The notes under the pieces: model-generated
The model's database searches: none
What the model was told of the DNA's origin: nothing
The model's input: only the letters and a program-made list of their open reading frames with translations
NCBI GenBank assembly: GCA_022842865.1
Contig: JALHOV010000018.1
Span: 1 to 32,046 of the forward strand
Direction: 5' to 3'
Source: Vulcanimicrobiota bacterium
Lineage (GTDB): Bacteria > Vulcanimicrobiota > Xenobia > Xenobiales > JADMJV01
Length of the DNA stretch: 32,046 nt
In this document: positions 1 to 9,380 of the stretch, in pieces
Layout: each line of letters starts with the position of its first letter
Numbering within the stretch: position 1 is the first letter of the stretch
Position numbers and translations under genes: made by a program

Positions 1-330
1 GAAGATCCCCATCTCGATGCGGAGAATCCCCACTCGCCTGGGGATCTCACCCCACAAGGTGCCCAAAGCGCCCGAAAAACAAGAAGATCCCCATCTCGAT
101 GCGGAGAATCCCCACTCGCCTTGGGATCTCACCCCACAAGGTGCCTAAAGCTCCCGAAAAACAGGAAGATCCCCATCTCGATGCGGAGAATCCCCGCCCA
201 CCTGAGGATTTCGCCTATAAAGGTGTCCATGCGCCCTGGAAAACCCGAAGATTCCCACCTTGACGCAACTCGCCTGCGGTTCTTGCCAACGATGCGCCTA
301 AAGCCTCCAAAGAGCTCGTTCAAGGCGAGG
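1..330. repeat. 82-bp tandem repeat array, cut by the window edge and degenerating rightwards
   Basis: 'gaagatccccatctcgatgcggagaatcccc...' starts at 1, 83 and 165 (exact 82-bp spacing). A diverged copy 'gaagattccc' starts at 247 (again +82), and a more decayed 'gaggattccccc' near 327. Confidence 0.9.
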
Positions 331-434
331 ATTCCCCCCGACCTGCTCATTGGTTCACGGCCCGCAACCGGGCAGGCGGGATCCTCGCAGCCCTCTACGA
401 ACGCAGCCCGAAATCAAACAAAAAGAGGTGTCCC

Positions 435-1718
435 GTGTCCAAGAATCTCGTTCGACCCAAAAGCATCAGCGGTTTTGCCGAATATCTGCCCGCCGAGCAG
501 CGCGCCGCTCAGCAGTTGCAAGACAAGATCCGTCGTCATTTCGAGCTCTACGGCTTTACGCCCATCGAGACCCCCGCGGTGGAGCGGTTGGAAGTGTTGT
601 TGGCCAAAGGCGGCGACACCGACAAGGAGATGTTCCTCCTGCAACGCCTGGACCCGGAGGCCGACGCCGAAGCCAAGTTGGGCCTGCACTACGACCTGAC
701 CGTGCCTTTCGCACGCTACGTGGCCCAGCATTTCGGGGAGCTGGCCTTTCCGTTCAAGCGTTACCAAATGCAACCGTGCTGGCGTGGCGAGCGTCCCCAG
801 GAAGGTCGCTTTCGCCAGTTTATGCAGTGCGACATCGACGTGGTGGCGCTGGACAAACTGGCCTTATCCTTCGACAGCGAGATCCCGCTGGTGGCCTGGG
901 AAGTCCTCACCAATCTGGAGATCGGCGATTTCGATTTTCGCATCTCCAACCGCAAGATCACCCAGGGGTATCTGCAGGGCCTCGGTTTGCCTGAGAACGT
1001 GCCCCTGGCCGTGGTGACGCGCTGGCTCGACAAGCTGGAGAAAATCGGGCCCGACAAAGTCAAAGAAGAACTTGTGAAACTTGGCCTCGAGCAGCCCGAC
1101 AAAGCCCTGGCCCTGGCCCAGATCCAGACTCGCGACCTTTCTTTCGTCGACAAAGTCACTGCCTTGGGAATCGAGCACCCCAGTCTCACCCAGGGCCTGC
1201 AAGAACTGACCGAAGTGATGGAGCGCCTCCTCGGTGAGCATCAGCAAGGCTTTCTGGTCGATCTTTCGGTCACCCGGGGATTGGATTATTACACTGGCTC
1301 GGTCTATGAAATCCGCTGGAACGAGCACCCCGGGCTGGGCAGTATCGGGGCCGGAGGCCGCTACGACGACCTGGCCGGCAACTATACCAACCATCATTTG
1401 CCGGGCGTCGGTCTTTCGCTCGGTTTCACCCGTATCTTTTCCAAGCTCAAAGCCCAACTGCCGCCTCCCACACCCACCCAGGTACTGGTTACCTGGCTGG
1501 AGCCGGAAGCCACCAAATCGCGCCAGATTGCTGCTCAGCTGCGCGCCCGGGGCATCAACACCGAGTCCTATCACGAGCCGGGCAAGCTCAATAAGCAACT
1601 TCAGTATGCCAACCGCAAGCAAATTCCTTACGTCCTTTTCGAGGCCGATATGGAAGTCAAAGACCTGCGCAGTGGAGTCCAGCAGCCGATCGACTTGAAA
1701 AACTGGGAGCCTTTGTAA
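435..1718 (+). CDS. hisS: Histidyl-tRNA synthetase (GTG start)
   Basis: 427 aa; class II HisRS features: 'HYDLTVPFARYVAQH', 'KRYQMQPCWRGERPQEGRFRQFMQCDIDV', 'TRGLDYYTGSVYEI', 'GGRYDDL', C-terminal anticodon-binding domain ending 'VKDLRSGVQQPID'. SD-like AAAGAGGTG upstream. Confidence 0.95.
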   Translation: MSKNLVRPKSISGFAEYLPAEQRAAQQLQDKIRRHFELYGFTPIETPAVERLEVLLAKGGDTDKEMFLLQRLDPEADAEAKLGLHYDLTVPFARYVAQHFGELAFPFKRYQMQPCWRGERPQEGRFRQFMQCDIDVVALDKLALSFDSEIPLVAWEVLTNLEIGDFDFRISNRKITQGYLQGLGLPENVPLAVVTRWLDKLEKIGPDKVKEELVKLGLEQPDKALALAQIQTRDLSFVDKVTALGIEHPSLTQGLQELTEVMERLLGEHQQGFLVDLSVTRGLDYYTGSVYEIRWNEHPGLGSIGAGGRYDDLAGNYTNHHLPGVGLSLGFTRIFSKLKAQLPPPTPTQVLVTWLEPEATKSRQIAAQLRARGINTESYHEPGKLNKQLQYANRKQIPYVLFEADMEVKDLRSGVQQPIDLKNWEPL

Positions 1719-1786
1719 CCCACTTCACAGACACTGGACTTTAGGCCTACAGGGGAGTATTATCGGAAAAGAAGGTAGGATAAAAA

Positions 1787-2506
1787 GTGCATATGTTGCA
1801 GAAAGCCTGTCTCATCGCAACCGGTCTACTCATCCTGGGCATTGCCAACGCCCCGATCGACTGGCCTGGCATTCAGACACTGGTCGGGTGGTCCCAAGCA
1901 TACTGGGGTTCCTTACTGAGCCTGGCGGTGGCCATGCTTACGCTCGTCCCTGCCCTGATGTTGTTGGGCACCGGCTTCGCCGAAAGCGTTTCGGCTCTCA
2001 GCTTCGCGCTGTTTTTCTGGGGGCGTTTTCAAGCGACCCACGAGTGGATTCCCCTGGTGATCTTCGCGGTCGGCGCTTGCTTTGTGGCCGTCGAAGTTCT
2101 GCTCGTCCCCGGTCTCGGCAAGCCGTTCATTCTGGGCGCGGTGTGTATCTCCGCGGCCATTCTGAAGTCGTATCCCGACCACCAGCAGGGCATGCAGGCT
2201 TTGTTAGTCGCTTACGGAGCCCTGGGAACCGGACTTTGGGCCGGCCTGAAATACCTGCCGGGCCGGCGTCTCGGCGCCCTCAAGCCTCCCACCGCTGAGG
2301 AATCGGCCTTTGACCCCGGCGCTGCCTTGCAGCAATATGTCGGCAAGAAGGGTGACACCACCACGGCTCTCAAGCCCAGCGGCAAGGTGATGGTCGAAGG
2401 TCAGATCTACGGCGGCCGCGCCAGCCAGGCATTCGTGCCGGCCAACACCCCCATCCGTGTGGTAAGGGTCGAGAACAATCAGCTCATCGTGGAGCCGCTC
2501 GAGTAA
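1787..2506 (+). CDS. NfeD-like membrane protein with C-terminal OB-fold-like domain
   Basis: 239 aa; several TM segments, then 'GKKGDTTTALKPSGKVMVEGQIYGGRASQAFVPANTPIRVVRVENNQLIVEPL', typical of the NfeD C-terminal domain. Immediately precedes two floA-like genes, a known association. Alternative ATG at 1793. Confidence 0.85.
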   Translation: MHMLQKACLIATGLLILGIANAPIDWPGIQTLVGWSQAYWGSLLSLAVAMLTLVPALMLLGTGFAESVSALSFALFFWGRFQATHEWIPLVIFAVGACFVAVEVLLVPGLGKPFILGAVCISAAILKSYPDHQQGMQALLVAYGALGTGLWAGLKYLPGRRLGALKPPTAEESAFDPGAALQQYVGKKGDTTTALKPSGKVMVEGQIYGGRASQAFVPANTPIRVVRVENNQLIVEPLE

Positions 2507-2582
2507 CTTTTCCACCACTGGATCAGGGATCTCTAGTGTCCCTGCGAAGGTCCCCCTTTTCCTACAGTTGAGAGGAGTGTCC

Positions 2583-3578
2583 ATGACAGAAATACTTATG
2601 GGATTCGGCTTTGGCGGCTTTTTCCTGGGCCTTTTTGGCCTTTTCATCTTCATGCAGTTTGTCCCCATCCCATTATGGATCGCATGCCAGTTATCTGGAC
2701 TGCGGGTCGGCCTATGGGAGCTGTTTTCGATGCGGGTTCTCCGCAGCATCAGTCCTCACGAGGTGGTCATTCCCTTGCTGACAGCCAAGTTTGCCGACGT
2801 CAAAGTCAGCCTCTCGGAGATCCAGCAACACAAAATTTCCGGCGGCAACGTGGACCGCGTGATGGCCGCTCTGATCGCGGCTTCGAAAGCCAATATCGCG
2901 CTGGACTGGAACACGGCCACCTCGATCGATCTGGCCGGTCGTGACGTGCTGCAGGCGGTGCAGACCTCGGTCAACCCGCGCGTCATCCAGACCAAGCTGA
3001 TTGAAGCGGTCGCTCAGGACGGCATTCAGTTGCAGGCCATCGCCCTGGTGACGGTGCGCACCGACATCGCCCGCCTGGTCGGCTCGGCCGGTGAAGACAC
3101 CGTGCTGGCTCGCGTAGGCGAAGGCATCGTAACCGCCATCGGCCGTGCCCGCGACTACCGCGAAGTGCTCGAGCATCCGGACAATATCACCCAGGCGGTG
3201 GAAGCCACCGGACTCGACAGCGGTACCGCTTACGAGATCCTTTCCATCGACATCTGCGAAATCGACGTGGGCAGCAACATCGGCGCCCGCCTGCAAATCG
3301 ACCAGGCCAATGCCGATAAGCAAATCGCCCAGGCCCGCGCTGAACAGCGCCGCGCCGAAGCCATCGCCCTGCAGCAGTCGATGCGCGCCAAGGTTCAGGA
3401 AATGAAAGCCAAAGTGGTCGAGGCCGAGGCCGACGTGCCCGCAGCCCTGGCCGAGGCCCTGACCAACGGCAACTTTACCGTGGGTGACTACTACAAAGTC
3501 CAGAACCTGATCGCCGATACTCGGATGCGTGAAGGTCTGGCCGGTAATACCGCGCCCGAAACGGCCCGGTTGGCGTAA
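2583..3578 (+). CDS. floA: Flotillin-like protein FloA (first paralog)
   Basis: '[27 protein letters not shown]', '[14 protein letters not shown]', '[13 protein letters not shown]', '[18 protein letters not shown]', '[17 protein letters not shown]'. ATG at 2583 after GAGGAGTG is preferred over the track start at 2568. Confidence 0.92.
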   Translation: MTEILMGFGFGGFFLGLFGLFIFMQFVPIPLWIACQLSGLRVGLWELFSMRVLRSISPHEVVIPLLTAKFADVKVSLSEIQQHKISGGNVDRVMAALIAASKANIALDWNTATSIDLAGRDVLQAVQTSVNPRVIQTKLIEAVAQDGIQLQAIALVTVRTDIARLVGSAGEDTVLARVGEGIVTAIGRARDYREVLEHPDNITQAVEATGLDSGTAYEILSIDICEIDVGSNIGARLQIDQANADKQIAQARAEQRRAEAIALQQSMRAKVQEMKAKVVEAEADVPAALAEALTNGNFTVGDYYKVQNLIADTRMREGLAGNTAPETARLA

Positions 3579-3586
3579 GGAGAATC

Positions 3587-4477
3587 ATGACAGGTTTTGT
3601 TTTATTCGTCTGCTTTTTTGGCTTCTTGTTCTTCGCCTACTACTTTCCGGTCGGGCTCTACCTGAACGCCACCTCCAATGGCGTCAACATCAGCCTCTGG
3701 CACTTATTGGCCATGCGTTTTAAACGTGTGGATCCGGCGGCTGTCGTCAATCCTTTGATTCAGGGTCGTCAGGCCGGCGTGGACCACCTCAACGAGCGCG
3801 ACCTGGAAGCGCACTACCTGGCCGGTGGCAACGTGCAGCGCGTGGTGCGGGCCCTGGTCGAATCGCATAAGGCCAAAATCGACCTGAACTTTCAGACCGC
3901 CGCGGCCATCGACCTGGCCGGTCGCGACGTGCTCGAAGCCGTTTCCATGATGATCAACCCCAAAGTGATCCAGACCGCCTCCATCTCGGGAATGAGCAAA
4001 GACGGCATTCAGGTCTCGGCCACCTGCCGAATCACCCTGAAGGCCAACATTCAGAACCTGGTCGGCGGCGCTGGTGAAGCCACCGTGTTGGCCCGCGTGG
4101 GTGAGGGAATCGTTACCGCCATCGGTTGCGCCCCAACCCACAAGAAGGTGCTTGAAAATCCCAGCATTATCTCCCAGACCGTTCTCTCGCGTGGGTTGGA
4201 TCAGGGCACCGCCTTCGATATCCTTTCCATCGACGTGATGGACGTAGACATCGGCCGCAACATCGGTGCTCAGCTGCAGAAAGACCAGGCCGAGGCCGAT
4301 AAGCAGATCGCTCAGGCGCGCGCCGAACAGCGCCGCACTGAAGCGGTGGCCCAGGAAGAAGAGATGAAGGCCCGAGTCGAGGAAATGCGCGCCAAGGTGG
4401 TTGAAGCCGAAGCTCGCGTCCCTCGCGCGCTGGCCGAATCGATGCGCCAGGGCCGTTTCAAAGCGACCAAGGCATAA
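3587..4477 (+). CDS. Flotillin-like protein FloA (second, C-terminally shorter paralog)
   Basis: 296 aa; shares '[24 protein letters not shown]', '[18 protein letters not shown]', '[14 protein letters not shown]' with the upstream paralog, but lacks its terminal '[23 protein letters not shown]' extension. Confidence 0.9.
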   Translation: MTGFVLFVCFFGFLFFAYYFPVGLYLNATSNGVNISLWHLLAMRFKRVDPAAVVNPLIQGRQAGVDHLNERDLEAHYLAGGNVQRVVRALVESHKAKIDLNFQTAAAIDLAGRDVLEAVSMMINPKVIQTASISGMSKDGIQVSATCRITLKANIQNLVGGAGEATVLARVGEGIVTAIGCAPTHKKVLENPSIISQTVLSRGLDQGTAFDILSIDVMDVDIGRNIGAQLQKDQAEADKQIAQARAEQRRTEAVAQEEEMKARVEEMRAKVVEAEARVPRALAESMRQGRFKATKA

Positions 4478-4483
4478 CCCGCT

Positions 4484-4768
4484 ATGGACGCGGTCATGAA
4501 GATCCTCAAGGAGATTGAGCGCCAGTCACAGCCGGCCCAGCCGGTGGCTCCGCCGCCTCCAGAAAACCGCAAGCGACGCCGGGCAAAGGCGGCTCAGCAG
4601 CAGCAAGAGTCTATGGACCAGGCTCAAGCGGAATCGGTCCAAAGTGACGATTGGCAGATACCTCAAGACGCCGCTCCTCCAGTTGCCTGGAGTCGCCAGC
4701 GCATCGTGGACGCTCTGCAGTTCACGATGATCATCGGGCCGCCCCCGGGCCTGGAAGACGACGAGTGA
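4484..4768 (+). CDS. Small FloA-linked hypothetical protein (Pro/Gln/Arg-rich linker, conserved-looking C-terminal tail)
   Basis: 94 aa; ATG 6 nt after the floA2 stop, ends just before a clear terminator; 'WSRQRIVDALQFTMIIGPPPGLEDDE' tail. Confidence 0.7.
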   Translation: MDAVMKILKEIERQSQPAQPVAPPPPENRKRRRAKAAQQQQESMDQAQAESVQSDDWQIPQDAAPPVAWSRQRIVDALQFTMIIGPPPGLEDDE

Positions 4769-4772
4769 TTCC

Positions 4773-4800
4773 AAAAACAATCCTTCGGGATTGTTTTTTT
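4773..4800 (+). terminator. Rho-independent terminator of the nfeD-floA cluster
   Basis: Perfect stem AAAAACAATCC-TTCG-GGATTGTTTTT followed by T residues; UUCG tetraloop. Confidence 0.93.
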
Positions 4801-4829
4801 ATGCAACGAAACGGAGTATAATCATTCCT

Positions 4830-5384
4830 ATGATGAAAATGCTGAAGTCCAAAGTTCTCTTCCTGGTCGGCATGGTGGCCCTGCTCTGGGGCATCGAGGT
4901 CGCCGATACGCTTTCCCATCATCTTTTGGACAACCTCGGAGCCATCCGACCGCGCACCCAGATCGGCCTGGCCCAGATTTTTAGCGCTCCTTTCCTGCAC
5001 GGCGGATGGCAGCACTTGATTGGCAATACTATGGCGCTGATTCCGCTCGGGCTCCTGATGCTGGTGCAACGCGCTTTTGTCCCTGTCATGATGGTTTCCA
5101 TCGTGGTCGGGGGTCTGGGGACCTGGGCCTTCGGCAGCGGACCTACGTTGGGATTCTCGGGCGTACTCTTCGGCTTCATGGGCTTTCTGTTAGCTCGCGG
5201 CATCTACACGCGCAAGCCGCTGGCTATCGCGATCTCGCTCATCACGCTCAGCTATTTTGGTGGGATGGCGGCCTACAATCTGTTGCCTCACGAAGGTGTC
5301 TCCTGGGCGGGTCACTTCTGGGGATTCGTTGGTGGACTGGTGGCTGCCAAGCAACTGAAAGCCCCGCGTCCGAACGATATCTAG
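4830..5384 (+). CDS. Rhomboid-family intramembrane protease
   Basis: Polytopic; 'GGWQHLIGNTMALIPLG', catalytic-type 'LGFSGVLFGFMG' and 'AGHFWGFVGGLVA'. ATG at 4830 preferred over the track start 4791, which lies inside the terminator. Confidence 0.87.
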   Translation: MMKMLKSKVLFLVGMVALLWGIEVADTLSHHLLDNLGAIRPRTQIGLAQIFSAPFLHGGWQHLIGNTMALIPLGLLMLVQRAFVPVMMVSIVVGGLGTWAFGSGPTLGFSGVLFGFMGFLLARGIYTRKPLAIAISLITLSYFGGMAAYNLLPHEGVSWAGHFWGFVGGLVAAKQLKAPRPNDI

Positions 5385-5403
5385 GACCGTTTCCCTTAGC
5401 CAG

Positions 5404-5428
5404 AAGGCCGGCCACGCGCCGGCCTTTT
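5404..5428 (+). terminator. Rho-independent terminator downstream of the rhomboid gene
   Basis: AAGGCCGGC-CACGC-GCCGGCCTT + TT. Confidence 0.8.
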
Positions 5429-5513
5429 GCATGTACGCCACTATGCAGTAACCAGGAATGTGTAGTATGCTCCCGGGCGGGGTATGAACCCCGCTTATCA
5501 AGGAGGTGAATGG

Positions 5514-5735
5514 ATGTCAGATAAAGAGGGAGCTATTGAGGTTGAGGGCACAGTGGTTGAAGCCTTCCCCAATGCTCGATTCCAAGTAGAACTGCAAAAC
5601 GGCCACAAAGTGCTGGCCCACGTATCCGGGAAAATCCGCCGCCACTTCATTCGTATTCTTCCGGGAGACAAGGTGACCGTCGAACTGTCGCCCTACGATC
5701 TCACGCGCGGACGTATTACCTACCGCTACAAATAA
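5514..5735 (+). CDS. infA: Translation initiation factor IF-1
   Basis: 73 aa '[64 protein letters not shown]'; SD AAGGAGGTG before ATG 5514. Confidence 0.95.
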   Translation: MSDKEGAIEVEGTVVEAFPNARFQVELQNGHKVLAHVSGKIRRHFIRILPGDKVTVELSPYDLTRGRITYRYK

Positions 5736-5760
5736 AAGGAAGCGACTGCCTGGCGCAAGA

Positions 5761-5836
5761 ACCTCCGCCACCTCGTCCCAGGATTTTAGGGGGGCTAACG
5801 CGCCTCCCCTATGACCCCCACTCGTAGCGGAGGTTT
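5761..5836 (+). promoter_or_regulatory. Candidate structured serA leader with sequestered Shine-Dalgarno
   Basis: AACCTCCGC (5761-5769) is perfectly complementary to GCGGAGGTT (5828-5836), which contains the serA SD. A nested imperfect hairpin (AGGGGGGC/GCCTCCCCT, about 5789-5811) lies inside. Confidence 0.5.
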
Positions 5837-5841
5837 CCCAA

Positions 5842-7041
5842 ATGAAGATTCTCTTAGCCGATAAGCTTCATCCCCAGTCGGTGCAGGCTTTGCAAGCCAT
5901 CAGCGGCGTTGAAGTTATCAATCAGCCGTCGCTCGGGCCCGACGACCTACCTGGCGCCATCCAAGGCGTTGAAATTTTGATCGTTCGGTCGACCAAGGTG
6001 AACGCAGCCACCATTGCGGCTGCTGACCGCCTTGGTCTTATTATTAGGGCAGGTTCCGGTTACAACACCATCGATGTTGAAGGCGCATCCGCCAAGGGCA
6101 TCTACGTGGCCAACTGCCCGGGCAAGAACTCCACCGCCGTGGCCGAACTGGCCGTGGGACTGATGCTGGCCCTGGATCGCAATCTGGCCGATAATGTCAT
6201 CGACCTGCGCAACGGCAAGTGGAACAAAGGCAAATACGGCAAAGCCCAGGGTTTCAAGGGGCGCACCATCGGTCTGATCGGCATGGGCGCTATCGGCCAG
6301 GAAACGGCCGAGCGTCTCAAGCCCTTTGGCGTCAAGATTCTGGCCTGGTCTCGCTCGCTGACCCAGGCCAAGGCCGAGGCTCACGGCCTGGAGTATGTTC
6401 CCAGCCCGATCGATCTGGCCGGGCGTTGCGATATCATTAGTCTGCATCTGGCCTTATCGGCCGATACGCGCGGATTGATTGGCAAAGATTTCCTGGCGGC
6501 TATGCAAAAGGATGCTTTCCTGATCAACACCTGCCGCGCGGAGGTGGTCGACCACGCAGCCCTGCTGGAGGCGATGAAGAGCAAGAACATTCGCTACGGC
6601 ACCGATGTCTTCGAGAATGAACCCTCGGGAAAAGATGGGGATTTCGCTAGCGAGATCAGTCAGCATGGCAACTGCTATGGAACCCATCATATCGGCGCCT
6701 CCACCGATCAGGCCGAGCTGGACACCGGCCTGGAAGCGGCCCGCATTGTCCACGCCTTCATCAACGGCCTGCCGGTGCCCAACTGTGTCAACCTGCGCAA
6801 GCCTCCAACCAGCGCGTCAGCCATTACCGTGCGCCACCAGGACCGGGTGGGCGTGCTGGCCGGCGTGTTTGGGGTGCTGAAAGAAAGCGGTGTCAACGTT
6901 CAGGAAATGGAGAACCTGGTGTTCTCCGGGGCCAAAGCCGCCAGTGCCCGCATTCTGGTGGAAGACGTGGTCGCCGATACCGTGGTGGCCGCGTTGGAAA
7001 AATGCGACGGCGTGCTGCACGTCCGAGCATCTTCGCTGTAG
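5842..7041 (+). CDS. serA: D-3-phosphoglycerate dehydrogenase-like 2-hydroxyacid dehydrogenase with C-terminal ACT-like domain
   Basis: 399 aa; 'GRTIGLIGMGAIGQETAERLKPFGVKI' Rossmann motif, 'INTCRAEVVD', 'FENEPSG', 'GTHHIGASTDQAE'; C-terminal 'VRHQDRVGVLAGVFGVLKESGVNVQEMEN' ACT-like. Confidence 0.85.
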   Translation: MKILLADKLHPQSVQALQAISGVEVINQPSLGPDDLPGAIQGVEILIVRSTKVNAATIAAADRLGLIIRAGSGYNTIDVEGASAKGIYVANCPGKNSTAVAELAVGLMLALDRNLADNVIDLRNGKWNKGKYGKAQGFKGRTIGLIGMGAIGQETAERLKPFGVKILAWSRSLTQAKAEAHGLEYVPSPIDLAGRCDIISLHLALSADTRGLIGKDFLAAMQKDAFLINTCRAEVVDHAALLEAMKSKNIRYGTDVFENEPSGKDGDFASEISQHGNCYGTHHIGASTDQAELDTGLEAARIVHAFINGLPVPNCVNLRKPPTSASAITVRHQDRVGVLAGVFGVLKESGVNVQEMENLVFSGAKAASARILVEDVVADTVVAALEKCDGVLHVRASSL

Positions 7042-7098
7042 AGGACGCGCCACACAAGACAAGAATCGCCCATCCGTAAGTTCGAGAGGAGTCAAGGA

Positions 7099-8232
7099 AT
7101 GATCATCCACGAGTATCAGGGGAAAGAGCTGATGAACGAAATCGGCATCCCCACCACCAAGGGCAGGGTGGCCACCACCCCGGCCGAGGCCAAGGCCATC
7201 GCCGCCGAAATTGGCAAGAAAGTTGCCGTCAAAGCCCAGGTGCACATCGGAGGCCGCGGTAAGGCCGGCGGCATCAAGCTGGCCGACACGCCAGAGCAGG
7301 CCGAAGAAGCCGCCCAGGCCATCCTGGGCATGGACATCAAGGGCCTCAAGGTCAATAAGGTGCTGGTGGAAGAGTGCATCGAGATCGAGAAAGAGTTTTA
7401 TCTCGGCATCACCCTCGACCGCGACGCCGGCACGCACGTCATCATGTTCAGCCCGATGGGCGGCGTGGACATCGAGGAAGTGGCCGTCTCTCACCCCGAC
7501 CAGATCTTCAAGTGTCACACCCACCCCTGGTTGGGCGTGCAGGACTATGAAATCCGCGAAATGCTCTACAAGACCGGCCTGGATGCCAAAATCCTCAAGC
7601 AGGTCCACATGTTCGCCAAAAAAGCCTTTGAGCTCTACCGCAAGTGGGATTGCGTATTGACCGAGATCAACCCGTTGGCCGTGCTCAAAGACGGTCGCGT
7701 GGTGGCCGCTGACGCCAAGATCAACTTCGACGACAACGCCACCTATCGCCATCCCGAACTGGAAGCCATGCGCGAAGTGGCCGAAGAAGATCCGCTGGAG
7801 CGTTCCGCCAAAGAGCGCGGCCTCAACAACTACGTTCGTCTGGACGGCGAGGTTGGCATCATCGGTAACGGCGCCGGACTGGTTATGGGAACGCTGGACA
7901 TTGTCTCGCGCGAAGGCGGCAAAGCGGCCAACTTCCTGGACGTGGGCGGTGGAGCCAACGCGGCCCTGGTAGCCAACGCGCTGGGACTGGTGCTCTCCGA
8001 TCCGAACGTGAAGGGCGTGCTCTTCAACATCTTCGGCGGCATCACGCGCGGCGATGAAGTGGCCAACGGTATCGTGCAGGGCGTCAAGCAGGTGGAACTC
8101 AAGGTTCCGCTGGTGATTCGCCTGTCGGGCACCAACGAGAAAGAGGGTCGCCAGATCCTCAAGGACAACGGCTATGAAGTGGCCGCGACGATGGAAGAAG
8201 CCGCCAAAAAAATCGTGGCTCTGACTCGCTGA
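7099..8232 (+). CDS. sucC: Succinyl-CoA synthetase (ADP-forming) beta subunit
   Basis: 377 aa; 'IHEYQGKELMNEIGIPTTKG', 'VKAQVHIGGRGKAGGIKL', 'LTEINPLAVLKDG', 'ANFLDVGGGA', 'NIFGGITRGDEVANGI'. Confidence 0.95.
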   Translation: MIIHEYQGKELMNEIGIPTTKGRVATTPAEAKAIAAEIGKKVAVKAQVHIGGRGKAGGIKLADTPEQAEEAAQAILGMDIKGLKVNKVLVEECIEIEKEFYLGITLDRDAGTHVIMFSPMGGVDIEEVAVSHPDQIFKCHTHPWLGVQDYEIREMLYKTGLDAKILKQVHMFAKKAFELYRKWDCVLTEINPLAVLKDGRVVAADAKINFDDNATYRHPELEAMREVAEEDPLERSAKERGLNNYVRLDGEVGIIGNGAGLVMGTLDIVSREGGKAANFLDVGGGANAALVANALGLVLSDPNVKGVLFNIFGGITRGDEVANGIVQGVKQVELKVPLVIRLSGTNEKEGRQILKDNGYEVAATMEEAAKKIVALTR

Positions 8233-8346
8233 AATCGCTCCGACTCCCAGACGACCCTCGCGGCCAAGCCGATTCGGGTTCGTCCGTTATGGATAGAGTC
8301 GCGATTTCAGCACGACCATGTGACCGGGACGGCGTTCCGCCGTCCC
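8231..8346 (+). promoter_or_regulatory. Structured sucC-sucD intercistronic RNA candidate
   Basis: GAAATCGC..GACTC (8231-8238, 8242-8246) pairs with GAGTCGCGATTTC (8296-8308). Nested GACGACCC (8250-8257) pairs with GGGTTCGTC (8276-8284, one bulge). Perfect hairpin GGGACGGCG-TTC-CGCCGTCCC at 8326-8346 just before the sucD SD. Confidence 0.6.
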
Positions 8347-8362
8347 TCGGAAGGAGACATCA

Positions 8363-9241
8363 ATGAGCATTCTAATCAACAAGAACAGCAAGATCCTGGT
8401 GCAGGGCATCACCGGCAAAGAAGGCGGCTTTCACGCCAAGCAGATGATCGAATACGGCTCCCAGATCGTGGGCGGCTGCACTCCCGGTAAGGGCGGCACC
8501 ACCGTTCTCGATCGTCCCGTGTTTAACACCGTGCTGGAAGGCAAGCAGAAGACCGGGGCCGACACCTCGATCATCTTCGTGCCCGCCGCCGGCGCTGCCG
8601 ACGCGGTGCTGGAAGCGGCTCACGCCGGTATTAAAACCATCGTGTGCATCACCGAAGGCGTGCCTATTCAGGACATGGTTCCGGTGGCCGCGGAAGTGAA
8701 GCGCCTGGGCGCTCGCCTCATCGGGCCCAACTGCCCCGGTCTGATCACTCCCGGAGAGTGCAAGCTGGGTATCATGCCTGCCCACATCTTCAGCCCCGGT
8801 CCGGTCGGATTTGTTTCCCGTTCGGGAACGCTGACTTATCAGGCCGTGGACGAACTGACCCGCAACGGGCTGGGCCAGTCCACCTGCGTGGGCATCGGCG
8901 GCGACCCCGTCATCGGCACCAGCTTCCTCGACTGCGTCAAAATGTTTCTCGACGACCCGGCCACCAAAGCCCTGGTTCTCATCGGCGAGATCGGCGGAGG
9001 TCAGGAAGAAGAAGCCGCTCGCTTCCTGGAAGGCAAAGACATCCCTTGCGTAGCCATGATCGCCGGCCGCACCGCCCCTCCCGGTAAGCGCATGGGCCAC
9101 GCCGGCGCCATCGTCTCGGGCGGCGTGGGCACCGCTCAAGGCAAGGTCGACGCCTTCCTGAAAGCCGGCGTTCCCGTGCTCGACACCACCCAAGAACTGG
9201 TCGCCGAACTGAAGAAACGCATGGCCACCGCCAAAGTTTAA
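8363..9241 (+). CDS. sucD: Succinyl-CoA synthetase alpha subunit
   Basis: 292 aa; '[20 protein letters not shown]', '[19 protein letters not shown]', '[19 protein letters not shown]', '[17 protein letters not shown]'. Confidence 0.96.
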   Translation: MSILINKNSKILVQGITGKEGGFHAKQMIEYGSQIVGGCTPGKGGTTVLDRPVFNTVLEGKQKTGADTSIIFVPAAGAADAVLEAAHAGIKTIVCITEGVPIQDMVPVAAEVKRLGARLIGPNCPGLITPGECKLGIMPAHIFSPGPVGFVSRSGTLTYQAVDELTRNGLGQSTCVGIGGDPVIGTSFLDCVKMFLDDPATKALVLIGEIGGGQEEEAARFLEGKDIPCVAMIAGRTAPPGKRMGHAGAIVSGGVGTAQGKVDAFLKAGVPVLDTTQELVAELKKRMATAKV

Positions 9242-9263
9242 AGCCCTTTAGCGGTCGTTCTTG

Positions 9264-9296
9264 AAGCCCGGAGTTGTCGTAACTTCGGGCTTTTTT
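9264..9296 (+). terminator. Rho-independent terminator of sucD
   Basis: AAGCCCGGAGTT-GTCGT-AACTTCGGGCTT followed by T run. Confidence 0.88.
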
Positions 9297-9380
9297 CGTT
9301 GTGCGGCTGCTGCGTCTTGAAGGGAGATGATGGGGATTTCAGGATGAGGGAGATGGCTTACGCTCTCGAATGGAGACGGG

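Noticed and set aside
1-330. CRISPR array interpretation of the left-edge repeats
   Set aside because: The 82-bp units are head-to-tail without unique spacers of 25-45 nt; this is a tandem repeat.
121-699. Plus-strand ORFs 121-699 and 350-994
   Set aside because: They run through the repeat array and out of frame through hisS; low-complexity Arg/Pro/Ser-rich translations.
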